The notes below the pieces were generated by a model that was not told where the DNA came from, made no database searches, and worked only from the letters and a program-made list of their open reading frames with translations. The position numbers and the translations under genes are program-made. A stretch of DNA of 64,000 nt from CAXMQZ01 sp963719055. GTDB taxonomy: Bacteria; Acidobacteriota; Thermoanaerobaculia; Multivoradales; JAHEKO01. Position 1 is the first letter of the stretch; each line of letters opens with the position of its first letter. Where the stretch lies: contig CAVRAU010000027.1 of the NCBI GenBank assembly GCA_963719055.1, positions 248,001-312,000 of the forward strand. Direction: 5' to 3'. Shown piece by piece: positions 1-8,742 of this stretch.

Positions 1-149
1 ACACGAGGTTTCTTCAACAGTACCTCGTCGAGCGCTCCAAGATTCTGCCGCGGCGAATCTCCGGCACGTGTGCGAAGCATCAGCGGATCATTCAACAGGC
101 CATCAAGCGCGCCCGCCACGTGGCATTGCTGCCTTATACGAGCGAATAG
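1..149 (+). CDS. rpsR: 30S ribosomal protein S18 (3' part only)
   Basis: The window opens inside this gene; the last 48 codons are readable in frame from base 3 to the TAG at 147-149. The C-terminal signature of bS18 is visible: an ILPRR segment, then a basic helix (QAIKRARHVALLPYT) that in the family packs on 16S rRNA in the small-subunit platform. The gene lies 12 bases before rplI, the usual rpsF-rpsR-rplI order, so rpsF is expected just outside the window. The start and N-terminal half are not available. Confidence 0.95.
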   Translation, partial: TRFLQQYLVERSKILPRRISGTCAKHQRIIQQAIKRARHVALLPYTSE

Positions 150-161
150 AGGATTCCGAGA

Positions 162-608
162 ATGCGTGTGATCTTGATGCAGGATGTATTGCATACCGGC
201 AAGCGCGGTGAGGTCATTGATGTCAAGCCCGGGTATGCGAGGAACTATCTGATTCCACAGGGCCTGGCTCTCCAGGCGACGCCAGGAAATCTTAAATTCT
301 TCGAGCAGCAGAGAGGCAAGATCGACGCCCGCCATGCGAAGGAGCGAGAGGCTGCAGCCCAGATCGCCGGGGTCATGGCCGGAATTCGACTGAGCATCGC
401 CAAGAGGGTGGGGGAGAGTGAGACGCTCTACGGGTCGGTCTCGGCAACTGAAGTTGCCGAGATGCTGGAACAGAAGGGCGTCACGGTAGATCGACGCCGC
501 ATCGATCTGGAGGGAGGAATCAAGACCCTGGGTGATCATCAGGTGCGCGTCGAGCTGCATCCCGAGGTGGTCGCCGAGGTGACCGTCACCGTGACCGCCG
601 AAGAGTAG
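162..608 (+). CDS. rplI: 50S ribosomal protein L9
   Basis: A 148-residue bL9, the normal length. The N-terminal rRNA-binding domain (residues 1-50) carries the family signature GKRGEVIDVKPGYARNYLIP at about 13-32. A long charged connecting helix follows (about 51-80) and then the C-terminal domain ending in a short acidic tail. L9 sits at the base of the L1 stalk of the 50S subunit and helps keep reading frame. The ATG follows rpsR by 12 bases, with a GAGGATTCCGAG stretch as weak ribosome-binding site. Co-transcribed with rpsR. Confidence 0.97.
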   Translation: MRVILMQDVLHTGKRGEVIDVKPGYARNYLIPQGLALQATPGNLKFFEQQRGKIDARHAKEREAAAQIAGVMAGIRLSIAKRVGESETLYGSVSATEVAEMLEQKGVTVDRRRIDLEGGIKTLGDHQVRVELHPEVVAEVTVTVTAEE

Positions 609-614
609 CTCGGG

Positions 615-1832
615 ATGTCCCACCCGGCGCCAGAGGATCCGGGGAGAGTCGAGAACCAGGAAGGCCTCGGCGAGGCTTTTCGTGATCTTTCCACCTGGCG
701 CCAACGGTGGGAGGCCGAAAAGGCCTTTGCAGTTCCGAGCCAACCCACGGGTCTGAAGGGGCGGGTGAGCGCTCTGTTCAAGCGGGCCCTGGATCCGCTG
801 GTCACTGCCCTGTGGAAGCGTCAGACTGCTTTCAATCTCTCGGTGATCAACCACTTGGAGGCTGCCGCCCGAACTCGCGGGGACCTGCAGGAGGTGCGCA
901 ATGATCTGCTGCGGGACGTGCAGAACAACCACCGACGGATCTCACATCTCGAGGCTTTCAAACGTGAAGGCTTCAGCGATGTGATGCGGCACTCGGATGC
1001 TCTCTATGCCGTGGTAGATCAGAAGCTGGATCGTTACCGCCGACAGAGTCAGGATCTCTGGAGTCGGCTGGGAAGTTTATTGGCGCGCGTGGAAGGGACA
1101 GAGAGTCCGGGCCTGGCCGCGGAGCTCGAAGAAGGCTGGCGAGAGCAAGGCTATCGGAGTCTGGAAGATCGTTTTCGCGGCACGCAGGAAGACATCGCTA
1201 AACGGGTGGCCACGTATCTGCCGTTCCTGCCGCCGGCCGGGGAGGTGCTGGATCTCGGCTGTGGACGAGGGGAAGCGCTGGAGGTCGTGGGCGCGCGAGG
1301 ATTGGAGGTCCGGGGGGTCGATCTCAGTGCCGAAATGGTGGACGAGTGTCGCGGCCGCGGTTTGACTGCGAGCTGTGGGGATCTTTTCGAGGCGTTGGCA
1401 GATTGTCGGGAGGGGTCTCTCGCCGGAGTCCTATCCCTACATGTCATCGAGCATCTGGACGGCGCGGATGTCGACAAGCTGATCCGGCTGGCCTGGCGGG
1501 CCCTCGACGCCGGCGGCGCGCTCATTCTGGAAACGCCGAATCCACTCTCCTTGGTAGTGGCGGCTCGAAACTTCTGGCGCGATCCCACCCACCGCCGGCC
1601 GATTCACCCCGATACCCTGGCTTTCCTGTTCGGCGAAGCAGGGTTCGAATCCGTCGAACGACTCGATATGCGTCCCTTCGGTGAGGAGGAGCAGCTACCC
1701 GAGGTGAATCTCTCGGAGGTCCCCGCCGATCTGAAGATCCTGGCAGAGGGCGTTAACGAGATCCGTGATCACCTCGATGCGCTGCTCTACGGATACCAGG
1801 ACTACGCCATCGTGGGCAAGAAACCCGCCTAG
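615..1832 (+). CDS. Class I SAM-dependent methyltransferase with N-terminal helical region
   Basis: 405 residues. The first ~200 are helix-rich and charged, without a family I can name. The second half is a Rossmann methyltransferase: motif I is LDLGCGRGEAL at about residue 211-221, followed by the acidic end of strand 2 (GVDLS) and a post-motif LHVIEHL typical of methyltransferase-11/23-like enzymes. The substrate is unknown; similar two-part proteins often sit in cell-surface polysaccharide clusters, but nothing here proves that. The ATG lies 6 bases after the rplI stop, so it may be read on the ribosomal transcript. It converges on the penicillin-binding protein gene, whose stop is 12 bases away. 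Confidence 0.8.
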   Translation: MSHPAPEDPGRVENQEGLGEAFRDLSTWRQRWEAEKAFAVPSQPTGLKGRVSALFKRALDPLVTALWKRQTAFNLSVINHLEAAARTRGDLQEVRNDLLRDVQNNHRRISHLEAFKREGFSDVMRHSDALYAVVDQKLDRYRRQSQDLWSRLGSLLARVEGTESPGLAAELEEGWREQGYRSLEDRFRGTQEDIAKRVATYLPFLPPAGEVLDLGCGRGEALEVVGARGLEVRGVDLSAEMVDECRGRGLTASCGDLFEALADCREGSLAGVLSLHVIEHLDGADVDKLIRLAWRALDAGGALILETPNPLSLVVAARNFWRDPTHRRPIHPDTLAFLFGEAGFESVERLDMRPFGEEEQLPEVNLSEVPADLKILAEGVNEIRDHLDALLYGYQDYAIVGKKPA

Positions 1833-1844
1833 CTCCGGACTCAC

Positions 1845-4262
1845 TCAGTCTTCAGCCCAGATTTCTTGAATCAGCGTCCAGTCCTCGACGTTGTCAGGCA
1901 TCCTTTCGCCTGCCTTGGCGAGGTAGAAGGGGCGTTGTTGGTACCAGGGCAGGCGCATGATCCGTTGCCACTCGGGATCATAGAGTCGGGTAGGCTCGGT
2001 GCCGGCAATGAATGCCTCCTGGACGATGGCACTGGCTCCCGGTCCGGGCAGCAGCCCGGTGAAGTACTCGACCGGCATCTGCACAACCGAGGGTGGGGTG
2101 GAGAACTCTCCTCCGGCGAGGACCCAGCCCTCTTCGAGGCCGGTTTCGACGATGGATCGCCAGATAGGCAGCGCGGCCGCGGCCCCGGTCATGCGGCGGC
2201 CGATGGGTTCGTTCTGATCGTGCCCAACCCAAGACAGAATCGTCCACTGGGGCTGAATCCCACGAACCAGGCATCGACGTAGCGATCGGTCGTGCCGGTC
2301 TTGCCGGCCAGATCCACATCTAGATCCCGCATGCTGATCGCCGTGCCCCGAGTGACGACCCCGGCCAGCATATGTCCGAGGACAGAGGCGATCTCGGGCT
2401 CCATGGCCTGGTGGGCCTGGGGCTGGTGCTCCTCGACCAGACCGCCATCGGGTCCGGCGATACGATCGATCAGAAACGGCTCCACAAAGACACCTTGGTT
2501 GGCGATGGCGGCATAGGCTGCCGTGAGCTCGACCGGGATGAGCTCGGCCGTGCCCAGGGCGAGGCTCGGATACGGAGACAGCGGAGAAGAGATCCCACAC
2601 CGACGGGCGAAATCCACCACCCTGTCCATGCCCACAAGGTCCCCCAGCTTGGTTGACGTGACATTCATCGAATGTTCGAGGCCTCGTCTGAGGGTGGTGA
2701 TCCCGTAGTAGCGGCGAGAGTTGTTTCGGGGGCTGTAGGTCAGCTGCAGATTAGCTCCAGGGAAGACTGCTGGAGCGTCGAACAGAGTGTCGGCCGGAGT
2801 GAAACCCGTCTCGAGGGCGGCCCCGTAGACAAACGCTTTGAAGGCCGAGCCCACTTGCCGCCGGGCCTGGGTGGCCCGATTGAAGCTGCTACGCGAAAAA
2901 TCCCAGCCACCGACCATGGCGCGGAGCTCTCCGGTGGCAGACTCCAGAACGACCACGGCCCCCTCGAGCTTGGGCTCCTGCTCCAGCAGCAGGAGGTCGA
3001 TGTCGCCGCCTTCTTCGCTGGACTGGGCTTCGAACCAGGCCACATCGCCACTTTCAAAGACTTCGGTGAGGCTCTTTGTTACCCACCCACTCCATGTCGG
3101 CGGGGCCGACTTCGAATTCGCGGTCGGCGACCCTGACCCTGGCGCTTCGTCGATCGACCTCGATGACCAGGCCTTCTACCCAGTCGCCCGCTTGGAGCTC
3201 CAGATTGCTCCAGGAAGGCAGCTCGAAACTCTCCAAGTCCTCGTCCTCGATCCTGAAGGGCGCCCCTCGCCAGCCTTTCCTGTGATCGAGGGAGAGGAGA
3301 CCTTGACGGAGGGCCTTCTCAGCCGCCCTCTGGATGTCGGGGTCGAGTGTCGTTTCGACTTGCAGACCCCTCTCCAGCAGTCCTTGGCTACCGTAAGTTG
3401 TCTCGAGATACCGGCGGACCTCCTCGGCGAAATAGGGTGCCAGCAGATCCTCCTGGCGTTGAGGCACGACCAGGAGTGGCTCGTCAGTGGCGATCTGGTA
3501 CTCCTCCTGAGTGATAAATCCCTCTTCCTGCATCCGTCGCAGCACATAGTCGCGACGTTCGATGACGAGATCAGGACGACGGTAGGCGCTGTAGGCACTG
3601 GGACGCTGAGGAATCCCGGCCAGCATGGCTGCCTCGGGCAGGGTGAGGTCAGCGACGCTCTTGTTGAAGTAGGACTGCGCTGCGGCCTCGAAACCGTAGT
3701 TGCCATGGCCGAGGAAGATGAGGTTGCAGTAAAGGGTCAGGATCTGCTGCTTGCTGAAGTTCTTCTCCAATTCGACCGACAAGAGAGCTTCCTCGATCTT
3801 GCGTTGCCAGGTCTTCTTCCTGGTTAGATAGAGCTCTCGGGCCAGTTGCATGGTGATGGTCGAGCCGCCGATACGGGAGGTCCGCTTGCGGCTCAGATTC
3901 TTCAACGCGGCCCGGAGCACCCCTTCGGCGTCGACCCCCCCATGTTGGAAGAAGTTCCGATCCTCGGCCGCCAGAATGGCCTGCTGGAGGAGCTCTGGCA
4001 CGTCGCCCTCGCGGAGCAGGACGCGCTTTTCACGAGCATACGTGGCAAACACCTTGCCGTGGCGGTCGAAGAGCTGCGTGATCTGTCCTGGGGTGAAATC
4101 GGACAAGGATTCGACACGTGGCATATTGATCACCGCCGCGACGCCAACTCCCATGATGCCGCCCAGAATCACGGCCATGGTGATGGGAATGACGAAGAGA
4201 TAGAACCGGCGCCGGCGACGCTGGCCACGTCTGGGTGTTGGAATGGGGGATTGATCAACCAT
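1845..4262 (-). CDS. Class A penicillin-binding protein (PBP1A-type), reading frame broken twice
   Basis: Bifunctional peptidoglycan glycosyltransferase/transpeptidase of the inner membrane. From the N-terminus: a basic cytoplasmic stretch, one membrane segment (about residues 20-46), then the GT51 domain with AEDRNFF (catalytic Glu) and GGSTITMQLAR. The transpeptidase domain has SAFK (catalytic Ser), SMN and GKTGTTDRYVDAWFVGF. The frame changes near 3075 (one extra A in an AAA run on the coding strand) and near 2250 (one C missing from a C run); with both corrected the protein is continuous, about 800 residues, normal for PBP1A. A GGAG box lies 9 bases before the ATG at 4262. I read the breaks as sequencing errors, because every catalytic motif is intact. 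Confidence 0.88.
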
Positions 4263-4291
4263 GAAAACAATTCTCCGTCTCTACTCGCGGC

Positions 4292-4297
4292 ATTATA
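4292..4297 (-). promoter_or_regulatory. -10 box for the penicillin-binding protein gene
   Basis: On the minus strand this reads TATAAT, the exact consensus, about 30 bases before the PBP start codon, leaving a short leader that contains the GGAG ribosome-binding site. I see no convincing -35 hexamer at 16-18 bases. Moderate confidence. Confidence 0.5.
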
Positions 4298-4311
4298 GAA
4301 CCCGAGCGTGG

Positions 4312-4340
4312 TTTACGAGACGCGTGGCTCTGGCTACAAT
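4312..4340 (+). promoter_or_regulatory. Promoter of the small membrane protein gene (TTTACG-17-TACAAT)
   Basis: TTTACG (4312-4317) and TACAAT (4335-4340) are separated by exactly 17 bases. The predicted transcription start (about 4347) is only some 7 bases before the ATG at 4354 and there is no ribosome-binding site, so the message would be almost leaderless. It diverges from the PBP promoter, so the two genes share about 90 bases of control region. Confidence 0.5.
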
Positions 4341-4353
4341 GCACTACTCGATC

Positions 4354-4854
4354 ATGACCGCTCCGGGATCCATTCATCAGTCGACGCAGGAACCTGCGGT
4401 GCCTTTCGGGACCGCCCCCACAGAGCCGGTGGCGGGTGGGTGCAGCCGACTGGGCTTGATCGGGTGTGGAGTGGCGATCCTCCTGCTGGGAGTCGCTGCA
4501 GTGGTCTTTCTGTTCAAGGCCGGGGATCTGTTTGGCTGGGCCTTGAGCCAATTCGAGACCGAGATCACCCGTGCCCTGCCCGAGGACTGCACAGAGTCGG
4601 AACGGCAGCGGCTGCGAGAGGCCTTTGCCGGCGCCGCCGAGGCGGTACGGTCAGGGGAATTCGATCCATCAGCCCTGCAGATTTTGCAGGGGAAACTGAG
4701 GGAATCGCTTCTCGACGAAGACCAGACTCTGACTCGGGAACAGGTTCTGGAGCTGACGATGATCCTGGAAGAGGTGGCTGGGCAGACACCAGAGGAGATT
4801 CCGGTCGAGGAAGAGGCTCCTTCTCCAGCCATCGCCGCTCTTGCGGCCAGTTGA
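4354..4854 (+). CDS. Single-pass membrane protein of unknown function
   Basis: 166 residues from the ATG at 4354. A proline/threonine-rich start is followed by a glycine-rich hydrophobic segment (about residues 30-55, around LGLIGCGVAILLLG) and a soluble acidic C-terminal part rich in Glu and Leu. This predicts an N-in anchored protein with its acidic domain on the far side of the membrane. I recognise no family. Longer starts exist upstream (ATG 4339 and 4261), but they overlap the promoter and the PBP start, so 4354 is preferred. The stop is 9 bases before uvrB-uvrC, so the two are probably co-transcribed. Confidence 0.6.
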   Translation: MTAPGSIHQSTQEPAVPFGTAPTEPVAGGCSRLGLIGCGVAILLLGVAAVVFLFKAGDLFGWALSQFETEITRALPEDCTESERQRLREAFAGAAEAVRSGEFDPSALQILQGKLRESLLDEDQTLTREQVLELTMILEEVAGQTPEEIPVEEEAPSPAIAALAAS

Positions 4855-4863
4855 TTCCGATCC

Positions 4864-7800
4864 ATGGGTCTGTTCACGCTCAAGTCGCCTTTCAGCCCCC
4901 AAGGTGACCAGCCCCAGGCCATCGAGCAGCTGACAGCCGGTGTGCGGGCCGGCGTGCGAGATCAGGTGCTGCTCGGAGTCACCGGTTCAGGCAAGACCTT
5001 CACCGTTGCCAAAGTCATCGACGAGGTGGAGCGGCCGACACTGATCCTGTCGCACAACAAGACTCTCGCAGCTCAGCTCTATCAGGAGTTCAGACATTTC
5101 TTCCCCCAGAATGCTGTGGAGTATTTTGTCTCCTACTACGACTACTACCAACCCGAGGCCTATGTTCCTCGGTCCGACACCTACATCGAGAAGGAGACCA
5201 GTATCAACGAGGACATCGACCGTCTGCGACTGCGGGCGACGAAGGTCCTCTTCGAGCGTCGCGATGTGATCATCGTGGCCTCGGTCTCCTGTATCTACGG
5301 GCTGGGATCGCCGCAGGCGTTCTCAGGGATGCTGACGTTCTTCGAGGTCGGAGATGATTCCGGTATCGAGGAGGGACTCCGGAGTCTGGTGAACATGCAG
5401 TACGAACGCACCCAACTGGATCTCTTCAGAGGGAGTTTTCGGGCGCGTGGGGATGTCTTGGAGATCTTTCCAGCCTACGAAGATCTCGGAATTCGGGTGG
5501 AGTACTTCGGTGATGAGATCGAGAGGATCAGCCGCTTCGACCTGCTGCGAGGAGACAGTGTCGAGGAGTTGGAGCGGATCTCCATCTATCCCAAGACCCA
5601 CTATGTGACTCCAAAGGAGGAACTCCAAAGAGCCATCGGGAGTATCGGCCGGGAGCTCGAGGAGAGACTGGATGTCCTGGAGGCGAACGAGCGTCTCCTG
5701 GAGCGCCAGAGACTAGAGCAGAGAACTCGGTTCGACCTGGAAATGTTGCGCGAGATCGGCTACTGCCACGGTATCGAGAACTACTCACGGCATCTGACAG
5801 GAAGAGCCGCAGGAGAGCCACCACCCACTTTGCTGGACTATCTGCCTTCCGACTACCTCTTGGTGGTGGACGAATGTCATCAGACGATCCCGCAGGTTCG
5901 TGGGATGTACCACGGGGACCGATCCCGCAAGGAGACCTTGGTCGACTACGGATTCCGTCTTCCCAGCGCCCTGGACAATCGCCCCTTGACCTTCGAAGAG
6001 TTCGAGGAGCGGAGCGGGCAGAGATTGTTGATTTCCGCGACTCCGGGCCCCTGGGAGTTGAACCAGGTCCAGGGCGTGGTGGTGGAGCAGGTGGTGAGAC
6101 CGACGGGGCTTCTGGATCCGGAGATCTTCGTCCGACCGGCGAAAGCGCAAATCGATGACTTGATCACCGAAATCGGCCAGGTGGTCGAGGGCAATAGACG
6201 GGTGCTGGTGACAACGCTCACCAAACGTATGGCAGAGGAGTTGACGCAGTACCTACTGGAGCTCGGCGTCAGGGTTCGCTATCTCCATAGCGACATCGAC
6301 ACTCTGGAGCGGGTGGAGATCGTCACAGGTTTGCGACAGGGCCTGTTCGATGTGCTGGTGGGGATCAACCTGCTTCGCGAGGGTCTCGACATGCCAGAGG
6401 TGGCTCTGGTAGCCGTCCTCGACGCGGACAAGGAGGGATTCTTGCGCAGCGCTACGGCCCTGATCCAGACGGCGGGCAGGGCGGCGCGAAACCTGGAAGG
6501 ACGAGTACTCTTCTATGGTGACAAAGTCACCGGTGCGATGCGTCAGGCCTTGGACGAAACGGCGCGCCGTCGTGAACTTCAGCATGCCTATAACGAGGAG
6601 CATGGGATCGAGCCCAAGACGGTTCTCAAAGATATCTTCAGTCCTCTCGTACAGATGAGCAATCTCGACTATCACCTGACCGGTGAACAGGTTCTGTCCG
6701 AGCTGTCTGAAGGGAGTGATCTCTCCCTTCACGACCAGATCGACCGCCTGGAGAAACGGATGCGCAAGGCCGCGAAGGGCCTGGAGTTTGAAGAGGCCGC
6801 TGCTCTACGAGACAAGATCCGGGAGCTGCGAGAACTGCAGATCTACTCCGGCTTGACGGTGTCATCTGTGACTGGGAGCAGGAGTTTGAATCCTCGAGTT
6901 CGCAAGCAGATCAAGAACCTTCCCGATCGACCGGGAATCTATATCTTCAAGGGGGCTGACGACAGGCCTCTATACGTGGGCAAAGCAGCGTCCCTTCGGA
7001 AGCGAGGCTCCTCCTATCTGAGTGCGATTCACGAGCCCCGAATCGCCGCGATGTTGTCGGAAGCCGAGGATGTCGAATCGATCGTCACGGACACCGAGGC
7101 CGAGGCTCTGCTGCTGGAGAACAATTGGATCAAGCGTGGTCGGCCCCGGTACAACATACTTCTGCGCGACGACAAGACCTACCCCTATGTAGAGCTGACC
7201 ATGCGGGACGAGTACCCCCGAGTGAGCCTCACCCGGCGGATTCGGGACAACGGCAGCGAGTACTTCGGCCCCTATCTGCCGGGGGGCCTGGCGCGCAAAG
7301 CGATCAAATTGGTGCAGAAGCTCTTCGAGATTCGAATCTGTCGCCTCGAGATCGATGGCTCCTTGCCGCGACCCTGTCTGTACTACGACATGCGCCGGTG
7401 TCTCGGTCCATGCGTGGCGGGCCTCACCAACCACTCGGAATACGAGCGCTCAGTGGAGTCGGCACGACTGTTCTTGTCTGGGCGAAATGACGAGCTGCTG
7501 AGGCAGCTTCGACGCGAGATGAACGAGGCCGCAAAGAACCTCGAGTACGAGCAGGCAGCACGGATCCGGGACATGATCGTCGAGATCGAGAACGTCAGTG
7601 AACGGCGAAAACTCTCCTCGGTACACGGCGAAGACGTGGATGTCTTTGGCATTCACGTGCGGGGAGGTCACACAGCGGTCTGTATTCTGGTGATGAGAGG
7701 CGGCCAGGTGCTCGATCGGCGCGAGCTGTTCTGGGAGGGGCAGGGTGAGGTGAGCTCGGCGGCAGTTCTTTCGGAGCTGTTGCCGCAAATCTACGATCGA

Positions 7801-8712
7801 ACCTCTTTTGCTCCTCGGGAGATTCATCTGCCGACGCCTGTCGAGGGCGAAGAGCCTCTGGTGGAATGGTTGAGCGAGCGACGGGGAGAACGAGTTTATC
7901 TGCGGTTGCCCTCGCGGGGTCCAAAGGCTCAGAGGGTGGCGCTTGCCATGCGCAATGCCGAGTTGGCCCACAGGCGTAGGTTTCGATCCGCGAAGGAGTC
8001 GGAGAGCGCTGCGCAGGCGCTCCGGAAGAGACTGAATCTGGCGGATCTACCGCGGCGAATCGAGGGTTTCGACATCTCGAATCTCCAGGGAACCGAGACG
8101 GTCGCCTCCCTGGTGGTGTGGGAAGAGGGCAAGATGCGCAAGAGTGAATACCGGACCTTCAATATCCGTGGTCTCGATTCTCCGGACGACTACGAGTCGA
8201 TACGTCAGGCCGTGGAACGACGATACCGGCGGCGGTTGCGGGAGCTAGGGACGATGCCGGATCTCATCCTCATCGATGGCGGGCGGGGTCAGCTCAACGC
8301 TGCCATGGAGTCACTGGCCAAGCTCGGCGTCGAAGAGACTCCGGTGGTGGCTCTGGCCAAACGCGAAGAGGAGCTCCATACCCCGGACCAGCCCGAGCCC
8401 CTGCGTCTCGATCGGCGAGATCCAGGGTTGCGAGTCTTGCAGGAGGTCCGGGACGAGGCGCACAGGTTTGCCCTGTCACGCCACCGTCGGCGTCGAAGTA
8501 CCAGGTCTCTTCGTGGGATGCTCGACGAGATCAAGGGAGTCGGACCGCGGCGACGGCGCATGCTATTGCAGCACTTTGGGAACTTGGCCGCAATCCGAGA
8601 AGCCAGTTGCGAAGATCTGCAACGCCTTCTGGGTCCGGTGATTGGTCAACAGGTACATTCACGACTGCATCGCCAGGAGGAATCAGCCAGTGAAGTGCCT
8701 AACTCAGAATAG
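4864..8712 (+). CDS. UvrB-UvrC fusion: excinuclease ABC subunits B and C in one protein
   Basis: One uninterrupted frame of 1282 residues. Residues 1 to about 660 are a complete UvrB: Walker A GVTGSGKT (about 38), beta-hairpin YYDYYQPEAYVP, DECH (about 336), helicase motifs LLREGLDMPEV and QTAGRAARN, and the terminal UVR motif (about 626-660). After a linker of some 25 residues comes a complete UvrC: GIY (about 690) and LYVGK of the GIY-YIG nuclease, a four-Cys cluster (about 825-850), a second UVR motif (about 876-908), the RNase H-like 5' nuclease (GFDISN, LIDGGRGQL, DEAHRFALSRH) and a C-terminal helix-hairpin-helix pair. Both subunits act in nucleotide excision repair and are normally separate proteins that meet through their UVR motifs. 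No ATG lies in the linker, though GTG codons do. A frame error joining two genes cannot be fully excluded. Confidence 0.9.
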   Translation: MGLFTLKSPFSPQGDQPQAIEQLTAGVRAGVRDQVLLGVTGSGKTFTVAKVIDEVERPTLILSHNKTLAAQLYQEFRHFFPQNAVEYFVSYYDYYQPEAYVPRSDTYIEKETSINEDIDRLRLRATKVLFERRDVIIVASVSCIYGLGSPQAFSGMLTFFEVGDDSGIEEGLRSLVNMQYERTQLDLFRGSFRARGDVLEIFPAYEDLGIRVEYFGDEIERISRFDLLRGDSVEELERISIYPKTHYVTPKEELQRAIGSIGRELEERLDVLEANERLLERQRLEQRTRFDLEMLREIGYCHGIENYSRHLTGRAAGEPPPTLLDYLPSDYLLVVDECHQTIPQVRGMYHGDRSRKETLVDYGFRLPSALDNRPLTFEEFEERSGQRLLISATPGPWELNQVQGVVVEQVVRPTGLLDPEIFVRPAKAQIDDLITEIGQVVEGNRRVLVTTLTKRMAEELTQYLLELGVRVRYLHSDIDTLERVEIVTGLRQGLFDVLVGINLLREGLDMPEVALVAVLDADKEGFLRSATALIQTAGRAARNLEGRVLFYGDKVTGAMRQALDETARRRELQHAYNEEHGIEPKTVLKDIFSPLVQMSNLDYHLTGEQVLSELSEGSDLSLHDQIDRLEKRMRKAAKGLEFEEAAALRDKIRELRELQIYSGLTVSSVTGSRSLNPRVRKQIKNLPDRPGIYIFKGADDRPLYVGKAASLRKRGSSYLSAIHEPRIAAMLSEAEDVESIVTDTEAEALLLENNWIKRGRPRYNILLRDDKTYPYVELTMRDEYPRVSLTRRIRDNGSEYFGPYLPGGLARKAIKLVQKLFEIRICRLEIDGSLPRPCLYYDMRRCLGPCVAGLTNHSEYERSVESARLFLSGRNDELLRQLRREMNEAAKNLEYEQAARIRDMIVEIENVSERRKLSSVHGEDVDVFGIHVRGGHTAVCILVMRGGQVLDRRELFWEGQGEVSSAAVLSELLPQIYDRTSFAPREIHLPTPVEGEEPLVEWLSERRGERVYLRLPSRGPKAQRVALAMRNAELAHRRRFRSAKESESAAQALRKRLNLADLPRRIEGFDISNLQGTETVASLVVWEEGKMRKSEYRTFNIRGLDSPDDYESIRQAVERRYRRRLRELGTMPDLILIDGGRGQLNAAMESLAKLGVEETPVVALAKREEELHTPDQPEPLRLDRRDPGLRVLQEVRDEAHRFALSRHRRRRSTRSLRGMLDEIKGVGPRRRRMLLQHFGNLAAIREASCEDLQRLLGPVIGQQVHSRLHRQEESASEVPNSE

Positions 8713-8726
8713 CCGGGTGCATCCTG

Positions 8727-8732
8727 TAGAAT
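8727..8732 (+). promoter_or_regulatory. -10 box, probable leaderless promoter
   Basis: TAGAAT ends 10 bases before the ATG at 8743. There is no ribosome-binding site in that gap, so transcription would begin within a few bases of the start codon. No clear -35 hexamer. It lies just after the uvrB-uvrC stop. Confidence 0.4.
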
Positions 8733-8742
8733 TCTCTCGGTC

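Noticed and set aside
2838..3827. Plus-strand open frame of 329 codons
   Set aside because: Antisense to the penicillin-binding protein, whose catalytic motifs are clear.
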